From Scleromatobacter humisilvae (GTDB taxonomy: Bacteria; Pseudomonadota; Gammaproteobacteria; Burkholderiales; Burkholderiaceae_C): a stretch of 64,000 nt of DNA. Of this stretch, positions 54,835 to 63,013 are shown piece by piece. The position numbers and the translations under genes were made by a program. The stretch covers positions 1,178,001 to 1,242,000 of the forward strand of contig NZ_JAJLJH010000001.1 in NCBI RefSeq assembly GCF_023231945.1, written 5' to 3'. The notes beneath the pieces are model-generated. The model ran no database searches. It was not told the DNA's origin and was given only the letters and a program-made list of their open reading frames with translations. How positions within the stretch are numbered: the first letter of the stretch is position 1; every line of letters begins with the position of its first letter.

Positions 54835-56232
54835 ATGACCTCTGCCACTTCGTTCAGCACGCTCGCGCTGCCGCCCGCCGTCCTCGCCAACCTGACCCAG
54901 CTGGGTTACCTGGAGATGACGCCCATCCAGGCCGCGGCGCTTCCCGTGGCGCTCGCCGGCCACGACCTGCTCGCGCAGGCCAAGACCGGCAGCGGCAAGA
55001 CCGCCGCGTTCGCCCTCGCGATGCTGGACAAGCTCAACCCGCGCCACTTCGGCGTCCAGTGCCTGGTGCTGTGTCCCACGCGCGAGCTCGCCGAGCAGGT
55101 GGCCGTCGAGACGCGCCGGCTGGCGCGCGCCGAGGAGAACATCAAGGTGCTGACGGTCGTGGGCGGCGTGCCGGTGCGCAACCAGCTCGCGAGCCTGGAG
55201 CACGGCGCGCACGTCATCGTCGGCACGCCCGGCCGCGTGATGGACCTGCTCGAGCGCGAGGCGCTCGACCTGTCCGGCCTGAAGACGCTGGTGCTGGACG
55301 AGGCCGACCGCATGCTGGACATGGGCTTCGTCGACGACATCAAGGCCGTCGCGAGCGCCTGCCCGAAGACGCGCCAGACGCTGCTGTTCTCGGCGACCTA
55401 CCCCGAGGGCATCGCCAGGCTGAGCCAGCAGTTCATGCGCAATCCGCAGACGGTCAAGGTCGAATCGCGCCACGACGCCGCGCAGATCCGCCAGCTCTGG
55501 TACGAGGTCAGGCCCACCGAGCGCCTGCACGCCGTCGGCCGCCTGCTGCGCCACTACCAGCCGGCCTCGACGATCGCGTTCTGCAACACCAGGCAGCAAT
55601 GCCGCGACCTCGTCGACGTGCTCACCGCCGAAGGCATCCAGGCCATCGCGCTGCACGGCGACCTCGAGCAGCGCGACCGCGACCAGGTGCTGATCCAGTT
55701 CGCCAACCGCAGCTGCTCGGTGCTCGTCGCCACCGACGTCGCCGCGCGCGGCCTGGACATCGCCAAGCTCGAGTGCGTGGTCAACGTCGACGTGACCTAC
55801 GAGACCGAGCAGCACATCCACCGCATCGGCCGCACCGGCCGCGCCGGCGAGGAAGGGCTCGCGCTCAACCTTGCGAGCCTGGAGGAGATGGGCCGCGTCG
55901 GCAACATCGAGGTGCTGCAGGGTGCCGCGACGAAGTGGCACACGCTTGACGAACTCGACGCGGGCTCCGACAAGCCGCTCGTCGCGCCGATGGTGACGCT
56001 GCAGATCCTCGGCGGCCGCAAGGAAAAGATCCGCCCCGGCGACGTGCTGGGCGCGCTGACCAAGGACATGGGCTTCGACGGCGCGCAGATCGGCAAGATC
56101 AACGTGACGGAGATGTCGACCTACGTCGCGGTCGAACGCGCGATCGCGGACAAGGCGCTGGCCAGGCTGAATTCGGGCCTCGTCAAGGGCAAGCGCGTGC
56201 GCGCCCGCCGCATCGAGGGCATCACCGAGTAG
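54835..56232 (+). CDS. dbpA: ATP-dependent RNA helicase DbpA
   Basis: A 465-residue DEAD-box helicase. The motifs appear in order: MTPIQAAALPVAL (Q), AKTGSGKT, PTREL, VLDEADRMLDMGF, LLFSATYP, and HRIGRTGRAG. The C-terminal ~75 residues (LQILGGRKEKIRPGDVLGALTKDMG, INVTEMSTYVAVERAI) form the DbpA RNA-recognition domain that targets hairpin 92 of 23S rRNA, giving a role in large-subunit assembly. A GACAAT hexamer lies five bases before the ATG without a clear Shine-Dalgarno, so a leaderless mRNA is possible. Confidence 0.92.
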   Translation: MTSATSFSTLALPPAVLANLTQLGYLEMTPIQAAALPVALAGHDLLAQAKTGSGKTAAFALAMLDKLNPRHFGVQCLVLCPTRELAEQVAVETRRLARAEENIKVLTVVGGVPVRNQLASLEHGAHVIVGTPGRVMDLLEREALDLSGLKTLVLDEADRMLDMGFVDDIKAVASACPKTRQTLLFSATYPEGIARLSQQFMRNPQTVKVESRHDAAQIRQLWYEVRPTERLHAVGRLLRHYQPASTIAFCNTRQQCRDLVDVLTAEGIQAIALHGDLEQRDRDQVLIQFANRSCSVLVATDVAARGLDIAKLECVVNVDVTYETEQHIHRIGRTGRAGEEGLALNLASLEEMGRVGNIEVLQGAATKWHTLDELDAGSDKPLVAPMVTLQILGGRKEKIRPGDVLGALTKDMGFDGAQIGKINVTEMSTYVAVERAIADKALARLNSGLVKGKRVRARRIEGITE

Positions 56233-56235
56233 GTT

Positions 56236-56655
56236 TCACTCGTCGGCGATGAGCCGGCGGCCGAACGAGACGACCTCGTCCTGCGCATAGCCGATGGCCT
56301 TGTAGAACGCGATCACCGACGCGTTGCTGGTGCGGATCTGCAGGTTGATCTTCGGGCAGCCCGCGGCTTCCAGCAGCCGCTCGGCCTCGCGCATGAGCGC
56401 GCGCGCATGGCCTTTCTTGCGATGCTCGGGCGCGACCGCGAGGTAGTTGATCCAGCCGCGATGGCCGTCGTAGCCGATCATGATGGAGGCCATCACGGCG
56501 TCGTCCTCGGTGCCGACCAGGAACCACTCGCGCTGCACCGATCGCTTGCGTTCGATGTCCTTGCGCGGGTCGTTCCACGACCGCGTGAGGCCGGCGGCCT
56601 CCCACAAGGCGATGACGGCGGCTTCATCGGAATCGAGGAAGGGGCGGACCTGCAT
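56236..56655 (-). CDS. ypeA: GNAT acetyltransferase YpeA
   Basis: A 139-residue acetyltransferase that matches E. coli YpeA in length and motifs: LTRSWNDPRKDIERK, YDGHRGWINYLAVAPEHRKKGHARALM (acetyl-CoA loop), GCPKINLQIRTSNASVIAFYKAIGY and SFGRRLIADE. The target is unknown. The ATG at 56655 gives the family's N-terminus; longer starts exist. It is convergent with dbpA with a three-base gap and overlaps the start region of the divergent DUF1294 gene. Confidence 0.85.
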   Translation of the reverse strand: MQVRPFLDSDEAAVIALWEAAGLTRSWNDPRKDIERKRSVQREWFLVGTEDDAVMASIMIGYDGHRGWINYLAVAPEHRKKGHARALMREAERLLEAAGCPKINLQIRTSNASVIAFYKAIGYAQDEVVSFGRRLIADE

Positions 56656-56689
56656 GGCGAACCCGGTGGAGTTGGCGCACCATCGTACA

Positions 56690-57085
56690 GTGGCCGCCGT
56701 GCGTTCCACTTCTCGTTCCGCGAAGCGTCGCTTCGACCCGGCCAGCGTCCTCGTGCTCGGCGCGTTCGCGCTGCTGCTCGCGTTCGTCGCGCTGACCCGC
56801 GGCGTGCCGCGCTGGGCCGCGCTGCTGTACCTCGGCGCGAGCGTGCTCAGCTTCGCGCTCTACGCAGTCGACAAGGCCGCCGCGATCGACAAGCGTGACC
56901 GCATCCCCGAATCGGTGCTGCTGTGGCTGGGCTTGGCCGGCGGCTGGCCGGGCGCGATCGTGGCGCAGCAGGTGCTGCGGCACAAGACGGCGAAGTGGAC
57001 GTTCCGGCTGCGGTTCTGGCTGTCGGTGGTGGCGAACGTGGCGTTGTTCGCCTGGTTCGCGCTGCCCCGCCTGTTCGGCCGCTGA
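56690..57085 (+). CDS. DUF1294 family membrane protein
   Basis: A protein of about 131 residues. After a basic N-terminus (STSRSAKRRFDPA), hydrophobic helices follow (VLVLGAFALLLAFVAL, WAALLYLGASVLSFALYAV). The DUF1294 signature is YAVDKAAAIDKRDRIPESVLLWLGLAGGWPGAIVAQQVLRHKTAKWTFR. No function is known. The start is uncertain: GTG 56690 is used because the next upstream ATG (56654) would overlap the divergent ypeA start; GTG 56699 is possible. Confidence 0.78.
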   Translation: MAAVRSTSRSAKRRFDPASVLVLGAFALLLAFVALTRGVPRWAALLYLGASVLSFALYAVDKAAAIDKRDRIPESVLLWLGLAGGWPGAIVAQQVLRHKTAKWTFRLRFWLSVVANVALFAWFALPRLFGR

Positions 57086-57087
57086 GT

Positions 57088-57600
57088 TCAGCGCGCGCGC
57101 AGCAGGTCGTGGTACGCGCCGGTGACCAGGCTGTCCTGCGAGATCCCGAGCCGCGCCATCAGCGCATGCGCCTCGCGCACGCCGTCCTCGGCCGATTCGC
57201 CGTCGGCCAGCACGACCTCCAGCTCCATGAAGTCGCCCAGGCCCTGCACGCGATCGAGGTGCACGCGCGTGCGGCCCACGAGGAACAGCGTGCGGTGCTT
57301 GACGACGCGGCCTTCCTGCCCGTTGGCCAGCGTCAGCGCCTCGCGCAGCGTGTCGGGCGAGGCGGTCGGCGACAGCACGTAGAACGAGACCTTGGGGCCG
57401 TCGGCGTCGGGCCGGCGATAGAAGATCAGCTCGCCGTGGCCGTCCTCGAACACGCGCAGCTTCAGGCGGCCGTTGTCGCAGCGGAAGAAGGTGTCGTCCT
57501 GCGGGATCGCGACCGGCCCGCTGTCGGCGATCGCCGCAGTGCGCACGGCGAGCGCGTCCATGTCGGCGACGCGCGCCTTGATCTCGATGTTGCGGGCCAT
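57088..57600 (-). CDS. CYTH-domain protein (class IV adenylate cyclase/thiamine triphosphatase fold)
   Basis: A 170-residue protein of the CYTH superfamily. The opening NIEIKARV gives the ExExK-type metal motif (IEIKAR), followed by the basic pairs LKLRVFEDG and LIFYRRPDADGPK, and the later VHLDRVQGLGDFMELEVVL acidic strand. CYTH enzymes bind phosphate-rich ligands inside a beta tunnel; members include CyaB-type adenylyl cyclases, ThTPases and tripolyphosphatases. The exact substrate cannot be told. It is the last of a same-strand run starting with the FMN reductase gene. Confidence 0.85.
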   Translation of the reverse strand: MARNIEIKARVADMDALAVRTAAIADSGPVAIPQDDTFFRCDNGRLKLRVFEDGHGELIFYRRPDADGPKVSFYVLSPTASPDTLREALTLANGQEGRVVKHRTLFLVGRTRVHLDRVQGLGDFMELEVVLADGESAEDGVREAHALMARLGISQDSLVTGAYHDLLRAR

Positions 57601-57644
57601 GCCGTCGCGCTCCTCTCGTCCGGGAGCGCGACGTTATCAGAGCG

Positions 57645-58334
57645 TCACTCGTCCTTGCCGCGGATCGCGCGGAACACGTACGCGCCGATCACGGCCCCGA
57701 CGATGGGCGCGACCCAGAACAGCCACAGCTGCTCCAGCGCCGGCGCGCCCGCGTAGATCGCGACACCGGTGCTGCGCGCCGGGTTGACCGACGTGTTGGT
57801 GACGGGAATGCTGACCAGGTGGATCAGCGTCAGCGCCAGGCCGATCGGGATCGGGGCGAACTGGCCGGGCGCGCGCGAGTCGGTGGCGCCGAGGATGACG
57901 ACCAGGAACATCATCGTCATCACGACCTCGCACACCAGGCCGGCCATCATCGAGTAGCCGCCCGGCGAGCGCACGCCGTAGCCGTTGGACGCGAAGCCCT
58001 TGGCGACGTCGAAGCCCGGCGCGCCGCTGGCGATCACGTAGAGCACGCCGCCGGCGATGATCGCGCCGAAGACCTGGGCCACGATGTAGCCTGGCAGCTT
58101 GTCGCCCGGGAAGCGCCCGGCGGCCCACAGGCCCACCGACACCGCCGGGTTCAGGTGGCAGCCCGAGATGGGGCCGATCGCATAGGCCATCGTCAGCACC
58201 GTCAGGCCGAACGCCAGCGAGACGCCCAGCAGGCCGATGCCCACGCCCGGAAACGCCGCCGCGAGCACCGCGCTGCCGCAGCCGCCCAGCACCAACCAGA
58301 ACGTGCCGAGGAACTCGGCGCCATATTGCTTCAT
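57645..58334 (-). CDS. aqpZ: aquaporin Z
   Basis: A 229-residue water channel with six hydrophobic helices. Both pore motifs are present, NPA in [11 protein letters not shown] and NPA in [11 protein letters not shown], and the aromatic/arginine filter Arg follows the second motif. Length matches E. coli AqpZ (231 residues). It is a single-gene function, placed between a cupin gene and the CYTH gene on the same strand. Confidence 0.92.
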   Translation of the reverse strand: MKQYGAEFLGTFWLVLGGCGSAVLAAAFPGVGIGLLGVSLAFGLTVLTMAYAIGPISGCHLNPAVSVGLWAAGRFPGDKLPGYIVAQVFGAIIAGGVLYVIASGAPGFDVAKGFASNGYGVRSPGGYSMMAGLVCEVVMTMMFLVVILGATDSRAPGQFAPIPIGLALTLIHLVSIPVTNTSVNPARSTGVAIYAGAPALEQLWLFWVAPIVGAVIGAYVFRAIRGKDE

Positions 58335-58435
58335 GTCTGCTCCTCTTCGTGTGTCGCACCTGCCAGCTGAACGAGTGTCCGCTCGACCCGGGCGTTATAC
58401 GCCTCGACTGCGACGAAGAGAAGAACGCCGCTGTC

Positions 58436-58768
58436 TCAGGGCTTGCAAAGGACGATGGTCACCAGCGCCGACGAATCCTCGAGGCCGACCAGGCCGTGAA
58501 GGACGCCGCCCTCCAGGTGCAGCAGCTGGCCGGCGCGCAGCTCCTGCGACACGCCGTCGACGCTGAAATCGATGCGTCCGTCCAGGCATTGCACCGTGAT
58601 CTCGCCGGCCACGCGGTGTGGCGGAAACGCCTTGCCGGCCGGCAAGACGACACGCATCACCTCGAGCTGGTCGCTCTTGAACAGCGCGAACGACTTGGCC
58701 GAGGGCAGCGTTCCCTCGCTGGACAGGATGTCGACGATCTGTCCCGGGCTTGCGTGGGGAAGGGCCAT
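58436..58768 (-). CDS. small cytoplasmic cupin
   Basis: A 110-residue single cupin domain: VVLPAGKAFPPHRVAGEITVQCLDGRIDFSV carries the first cupin motif (with Pro-Pro-His and Glu), and ELRAGQLLHLEGGVLHGLVGLEDSSALVTI the second. No signal peptide is seen, unlike the cupin at 13815. The ATG at 58768 is 29 bases after the FMN reductase stop, so the two are probably co-transcribed. Ligand unknown. Confidence 0.78.
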   Translation of the reverse strand: MALPHASPGQIVDILSSEGTLPSAKSFALFKSDQLEVMRVVLPAGKAFPPHRVAGEITVQCLDGRIDFSVDGVSQELRAGQLLHLEGGVLHGLVGLEDSSALVTIVLCKP

Positions 58769-58797
58769 GCGCGAAGTATGCGACGACGACGCCGGGG

Positions 58798-59394
58798 CTA
58801 GCGCAGGGGAAACACCGGGATGTCGCCGCTGGCCCGGCGGCCGATCTCGGCGCGCAGCGCGGCGATCGCCTGCGCGACCACGTCGGCGACGGCCGGCGAG
58901 GCGGCCATCGCGTCCTCGTCCATGTGCGCGCCCAGCAGCTCGACCGCGAACGATGCCTCGCCGACCAGCCCCGCCGACATCGTGCGCAGCGTCTCGCGCA
59001 GCGCGTCGTCCGCGTGATGCGCCCGCGGCGACACGTTGACGACGGCCACCGGCTTGTGGATGAAGGGCTCGAAGCTCACCAGCCAGTCGAGCGTGTTCTT
59101 GATCGTGCCGCTGATGCCGTGCGCGTATTCGGGGCTCGCGATCAGGATCGCGTCGGCCGCGTCCACCGCCAGGTGCAGCGCCTTGACAGCGCGCGGCAGT
59201 TCGCGGTCGTCGACGACGTTCTCGAGGTCGGGGTTGAACAGCGGCAGCCGGCCCAGCCAGTCGGCGACCTCGATGTCGGCGCCCGGCGCGGCGATGCGCG
59301 CGGCAGCCCGCAGCAGCGCGGCGTTGATCGAGGCGGCGCGCAGGCTGCCGCACAGTGCGAGGACGTTCAAGGGGCGGTTGTCGGACGATTGCAT
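58798..59394 (-). CDS. NADPH-dependent FMN reductase-type flavoprotein
   Basis: A 198-residue flavodoxin-like reductase. The phosphate-binding loop is ALCGSLRAASINAALL, and the central motif ASPEYAHGISGTIKNTLDWL is the family signature (PEYxxGxPGxLKNxxDW). It likely reduces quinones, chromate or azo compounds with NAD(P)H. The start at ATG 59394 follows a G-rich stretch; the ATG at 59433 is less likely. It is divergent from the GbsR-type regulator across 131 bases. Confidence 0.85.
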   Translation of the reverse strand: MQSSDNRPLNVLALCGSLRAASINAALLRAAARIAAPGADIEVADWLGRLPLFNPDLENVVDDRELPRAVKALHLAVDAADAILIASPEYAHGISGTIKNTLDWLVSFEPFIHKPVAVVNVSPRAHHADDALRETLRTMSAGLVGEASFAVELLGAHMDEDAMAASPAVADVVAQAIAALRAEIGRRASGDIPVFPLR

Positions 59395-59486
59395 CCCCCC
59401 AAGTATGCGACGGGCGTCGCGAATCGTCTCCACCTAATGGTGCAGCGCAACAGAGACCGGGCCGGACGGATGGGCATGTTTCCAGT

Positions 59487-59504
59487 TTTCAGTACTTACT
59501 GAAA
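59487..59504 (+). promoter_or_regulatory. palindromic operator upstream of the cyd regulator
   Basis: TTTCAGTA-CT-TACTGAAA is a perfect 18-base palindrome, 21 bases upstream of the regulator ATG. MarR/GbsR-type regulators bind palindromes of this size and commonly autoregulate. It is in the right place for the regulator to control its own gene and the cydAB genes downstream. Confidence 0.7.
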
Positions 59505-59525
59505 CTTCGACATAAGATTCGCGCC

Positions 59526-60083
59526 ATGGAACCCATGACGCCCCTCGTTCGCAGCTTCGTCGGCCACTTCGGGGAGATGGGCTCCCGCTGGGGCATCAAC
59601 CGCACCGTCGGCCAGATCTACGCGCTGATCTTCGTGTCGCCGCAGGCGCTCAACGCCGACGAGATCGCGCAGGCGCTGGAGTTCTCGCGCTCCAACGTCA
59701 GCATGGGGCTGAAGGAGCTGCAGTCCTGGCGCCTCGTCAACCTGCACCACCTGCCCGGCGACCGGCGCGAGTATTTCGACGCCCCGACCGACGCGTGGGA
59801 GATCTTCCGCACCCTCGCCGAGGAGCGCCGGCGGCGCGAGATCGAGCCGACGCTGTCCATGCTGCGCAATGCGCTGATCGAGCCGGTGACCACGCCCGAG
59901 GACCGCGTCGCGCAGGACCGCATGCGCGGCATGCACGACCTGATCGAGCTGATGTCGACCTGGTTCGACGACGTCGAGCGCCTCGACTCGCGCACCCTGC
60001 AGCAGCTGATGAAGATGGGCTCCAAGGTGCAGCGCCTGCTCGAATTCGGCGGCAAGCTCAAGAAGCCGGCCGCTCCCCGATAA
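59526..60083 (+). CDS. GbsR/MarR-type transcriptional regulator
   Basis: A 185-residue winged-helix regulator. The segment WGINRTVGQIYALIFVSPQALNADEIAQALEFSRSNVSMGLKELQSWRLV is the GbsR-type DNA-binding domain, followed by the wing PGDRREYFDA and a helical dimerisation domain. It lies 23 bases upstream of cydA on the same strand, an arrangement I recall from other Proteobacteria. It probably represses the bd oxidase operon under high aeration or without a ligand (inference). Confidence 0.85.
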   Translation: MEPMTPLVRSFVGHFGEMGSRWGINRTVGQIYALIFVSPQALNADEIAQALEFSRSNVSMGLKELQSWRLVNLHHLPGDRREYFDAPTDAWEIFRTLAEERRRREIEPTLSMLRNALIEPVTTPEDRVAQDRMRGMHDLIELMSTWFDDVERLDSRTLQQLMKMGSKVQRLLEFGGKLKKPAAPR

Positions 60084-60106
60084 CGCTCACAACCTGGCCT
60101 TTCAAG

Positions 60107-61474
60107 ATGGATCCCCTGCTCCTGGCGCGCGCGCAGTTCGCAGCCAACATGAGCTTCCACATCCTGTTCCCCACGATCAGCATCGCGCTCGGCTGGACGC
60201 TGCTGTTCATGCGCCTGCGCTGGCTGAAGACGCACGACGACGCGTGGCTCGCGGCCTACCGCTTCTGGACCAAGGTGTTCGCGCTGTCGTTCGCGCTGGG
60301 CGTGGTCAGCGGCATCACGATGAGCTTCCAGTTCGGCACCAACTGGCCGGGCTACATGGAGCGCGTCGGCGACATCGCCGGCCCGCTGCTGGGCTACGAG
60401 GTGCTGACCGCGTTCTTCCTCGAGGCGAGCTTCCTGGGCATCATGCTGTTCGGGCACGGGCGCGTCAGCGAACGCGTCCACCTGGTCTCGACCTTCCTCG
60501 TCGCCTTCGGCACCACGATCAGCGCGTTCTGGATCCTCTGCCTCGATTCGTGGATGCAGACGCCCGTGGGCTACGAGATCGTCGATGGCGTCTTCCACGT
60601 GACGAGCTGGCCGGCGATCCTGACCAACCCGTCGTTCCCGTACCGGCTCGCGCACATGCTGATCGCATCGGCGCTGACGGTGTCGTTCCTGCTCGCGGGC
60701 CTCAGCGCGTGGCAGGTCCTGCGCGGCAAGACGAACGCGTCGACCCCGAAGGCGATGCGCCTGGGCCTCACGCTGGCGGCCGTGCTGGTGCCGATCCAGA
60801 TCCTCGTGGGCGACGCGCACGGCCTCAACACGCTGGAACACCAGCCGCAGAAGATCGCCGCGATGGAAGGCGTGTGGCACACCGAGAAGGGCGCGCCGCT
60901 GCTGCTGTTCGCGTGGCCGAACGAGCGCGAGCAGCGCAACGAGCTCGCGATCGGCGTGCCGCGCGGCGCCAGCCTGATCCTGCGCCATGATCCGGACGCC
61001 GAGATCCGCGGCCTCGACGAATTCCCCGACGCGCATCCGCCGGTCAAGCCGCTGTTCTTCGGCTTCCGGGTGATGGTGGGCACCGGGATGCTGATGCTGC
61101 TGTCGGCGTGGCTGGGCCTGTGGCTGCTGCGCCGCCGCGGCTGGGCGCCCGCCGCGCTGCCGCGCCCGGTGCTGCGCCTGCTCGCCGCGATGACGTTCTC
61201 GGGCTGGCTGGCGACGCTGGCCGGCTGGTACGTCACCGAGATCGGGCGCCAGCCCTTCATCGTCTACGGCCTGGTGCGCACGGCGGAAGTCGCGTCCAGG
61301 GTGCCGCCGGGCAAGATCGCGGCCTCGTTCGCGCTATACCTCGCACTGTATGGCACGCTGATCGTCGCCTACGTCGGCGTCGTGCGCTACATGGCCGGCA
61401 AGCCGCCCGAACAGGCGCCGGCGACACCCCAGAGCGGCGAGGCCGTGGCCGACGTCGTGGGAGCCGCATCGTGA
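60107..61474 (+). CDS. cydA: cytochrome bd-type quinol oxidase subunit I (cyanide-insensitive type)
   Basis: A 455-residue inner-membrane subunit that binds the haems and quinol. It opens MDPLLLARAQFAANMSFHILFP with a haem-ligand His, and contains MSFQFGTNWPGYMERVGDIAG, a Q-loop region with ILVGDAHGLNTLEHQPQKIAAMEG, and GWYVTEIGRQPFIVYG. The Q-loop is short, as in the cyanide-insensitive (CioA) group. The gene overlaps cydB by four bases (GTGA). The enzyme reduces O2 to water using ubiquinol, supporting growth at low O2 or under nitric oxide/cyanide stress. Confidence 0.93.
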   Translation: MDPLLLARAQFAANMSFHILFPTISIALGWTLLFMRLRWLKTHDDAWLAAYRFWTKVFALSFALGVVSGITMSFQFGTNWPGYMERVGDIAGPLLGYEVLTAFFLEASFLGIMLFGHGRVSERVHLVSTFLVAFGTTISAFWILCLDSWMQTPVGYEIVDGVFHVTSWPAILTNPSFPYRLAHMLIASALTVSFLLAGLSAWQVLRGKTNASTPKAMRLGLTLAAVLVPIQILVGDAHGLNTLEHQPQKIAAMEGVWHTEKGAPLLLFAWPNEREQRNELAIGVPRGASLILRHDPDAEIRGLDEFPDAHPPVKPLFFGFRVMVGTGMLMLLSAWLGLWLLRRRGWAPAALPRPVLRLLAAMTFSGWLATLAGWYVTEIGRQPFIVYGLVRTAEVASRVPPGKIAASFALYLALYGTLIVAYVGVVRYMAGKPPEQAPATPQSGEAVADVVGAAS

Positions 61475-62466
61475 GCTTCGACAACATGCTGCCGATCATC
61501 TTCATGGTGATCATGGGCCTGGCCATGCTGACCTACGTGGTGCTCGATGGCTACGACCTCGGCGTCGGCCTGCTGATGCCGCGCGCCACGCTGGCGCAGA
61601 AGGACACGATGATCGCCAGCATCGGCCCGTTCTGGGACGCCAACGAGACCTGGCTGGTGCTGGGCGTCGGCCTGCTGCTGATCGCGTTCCCGAAAGCGCA
61701 CGGCATGGTGCTGGGCGCGCTCTACCTGCCGGTGGCCTTCATGTTGATCGGCCTGATCCTGCGCGGCGTCGCGTTCGACTTCCGCGTCAAGGCGCAGGAC
61801 GTGCACAAGCGCGGCTGGAACCGCGCCTTCGCGGCGGGCTCGGCGCTGGCGTCGGTGTCGCAGGGCTGGATGCTGGGCCGCTACGTCACCGGGCTGCAGG
61901 ACGGCTGGCGCTTCGACGCGTTCGCGGCCGTCATCGCCGTCACGCTGCCGGCCGCCTACGCGCTGCTGGGCGCGTGCTGGCTGATCCTGAAGACCGAGGA
62001 CGAGTTGCAGGAGCGCGCGATCGGCTGGGCGAAGAAGGCGTGGCCGCTGGTGGTGCTGGGCATCGCGGCGATCTCGCTGGCGACGCCGCTGGTCAGCGCC
62101 ACGGTGCGCGAGCGCTGGTTCCAGATGCCCGAGTTCATCGCGCTGCTGCCCATCCCGCTGACCAGCGCCATCGCGCTGCTGGGGCTGCGCGGCCTGCTGA
62201 ACTCGCACCGCATCCGCGGCAAGCTGTGCGGGTTGCCGTTCGCGCTGCTGGTGCTGGTGTTCGTGCTCGGCTTCTTCGGCCTCGCCTACAGCATCTACCC
62301 GTTCGTCGTGATCGACCAGCTGACGATCTGGCAGGCCGCCAGCAGCCCCGCGGCGCTGAAGGTGATCCTGGCCGGCGTCGCGGTGGCGGTGCCGGCGATC
62401 GCGGCGTACACCGTGCTGGCGTACCGCGTCTTTGGCGGCAAGGCCACCGCGCTCAGCTACGCCTGA
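61471..62466 (+). CDS. cydB: cytochrome bd-type quinol oxidase subunit II
   Basis: A 331-residue inner-membrane subunit. The N-terminal LTYVVLDGYDLGVGLLMP is the CydB signature, and GPFWDANETWLVLGVGLLLIAFP and LRGVAFDFR follow. The start is a GTG whose GTGA overlaps the cydA stop. No cydX- or cydDC-type gene follows; the next gene is on the other strand. It forms the heterodimeric oxidase with CydA. Confidence 0.93.
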   Translation: MSFDNMLPIIFMVIMGLAMLTYVVLDGYDLGVGLLMPRATLAQKDTMIASIGPFWDANETWLVLGVGLLLIAFPKAHGMVLGALYLPVAFMLIGLILRGVAFDFRVKAQDVHKRGWNRAFAAGSALASVSQGWMLGRYVTGLQDGWRFDAFAAVIAVTLPAAYALLGACWLILKTEDELQERAIGWAKKAWPLVVLGIAAISLATPLVSATVRERWFQMPEFIALLPIPLTSAIALLGLRGLLNSHRIRGKLCGLPFALLVLVFVLGFFGLAYSIYPFVVIDQLTIWQAASSPAALKVILAGVAVAVPAIAAYTVLAYRVFGGKATALSYA

Positions 62467-62473
62467 TCGCCGG

Positions 62474-62905
62474 CTACTGGCTCGGGCACGTCGAGCCCGG
62501 GCCGGCGATGCGCGCGAACACGGTCTGCGACTGGTCGGCCTCGATCGTCGTGAAGTGCCCGGGCGAGACGTCGACCATCCGATTGACGTCGGCTGCGAAG
62601 CCCTGCGACGAATCGCGCCAGGTGATCTGCTCGTCGGCGACGCGCCAGGTGCCATGGAAATTGAGATGGTCGCCGGCTTCGGAGTTGGGCGCCATCAGGT
62701 AGGTGCCGTCGGCATGCAGCTCGATGCAGCGCATCACCGGGCCGCGCGTCGAGGTCCAGACGCCCGCCATGTCCGACGGCACGTCCGCCGGCGGCGCGAC
62801 GGGTGCGGGCGCGGGCGCCGCCGCGGGCACGTGCCGGGAACAGGCGTGCAGCAACGCGCAAAGCAGCAGCAGGGACGCGGCGCGCAGGAACAGTGGCGGG
62901 GGCAA
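62474..62905 (-). CDS. small lipoprotein of unknown function
   Basis: A 143-residue protein with lipobox LLHAC after a hydrophobic stretch, so a membrane-anchored lipoprotein. The start is probably TTG 62905 (seven bases after GGAG), which gives a compact signal (MPPPLFLRAASLLLLCALLHAC); an ATG at 62962 would add an Arg-rich extension. The mature domain (DMAGVWTSTRGPVMRCIEL, then FHGTWRVADEQITWRDSSQG) is a small beta-rich fold like lipocalin-type domains. It is convergent with cydB. Confidence 0.6.
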   Translation of the reverse strand: MPPPLFLRAASLLLLCALLHACSRHVPAAAPAPAPVAPPADVPSDMAGVWTSTRGPVMRCIELHADGTYLMAPNSEAGDHLNFHGTWRVADEQITWRDSSQGFAADVNRMVDVSPGHFTTIEADQSQTVFARIAGPGSTCPSQ

Positions 62906-63013
62906 GGCGGGTCTCCGTCGGACGATGTCCGCGCGGAGCCGGCCGGCCCCGCGCGCGGCCACAGTCTACGTGCCCGCCCGGGCGCGCGCGCGTCACGCGC
63001 GCGCGGCTGCCCG

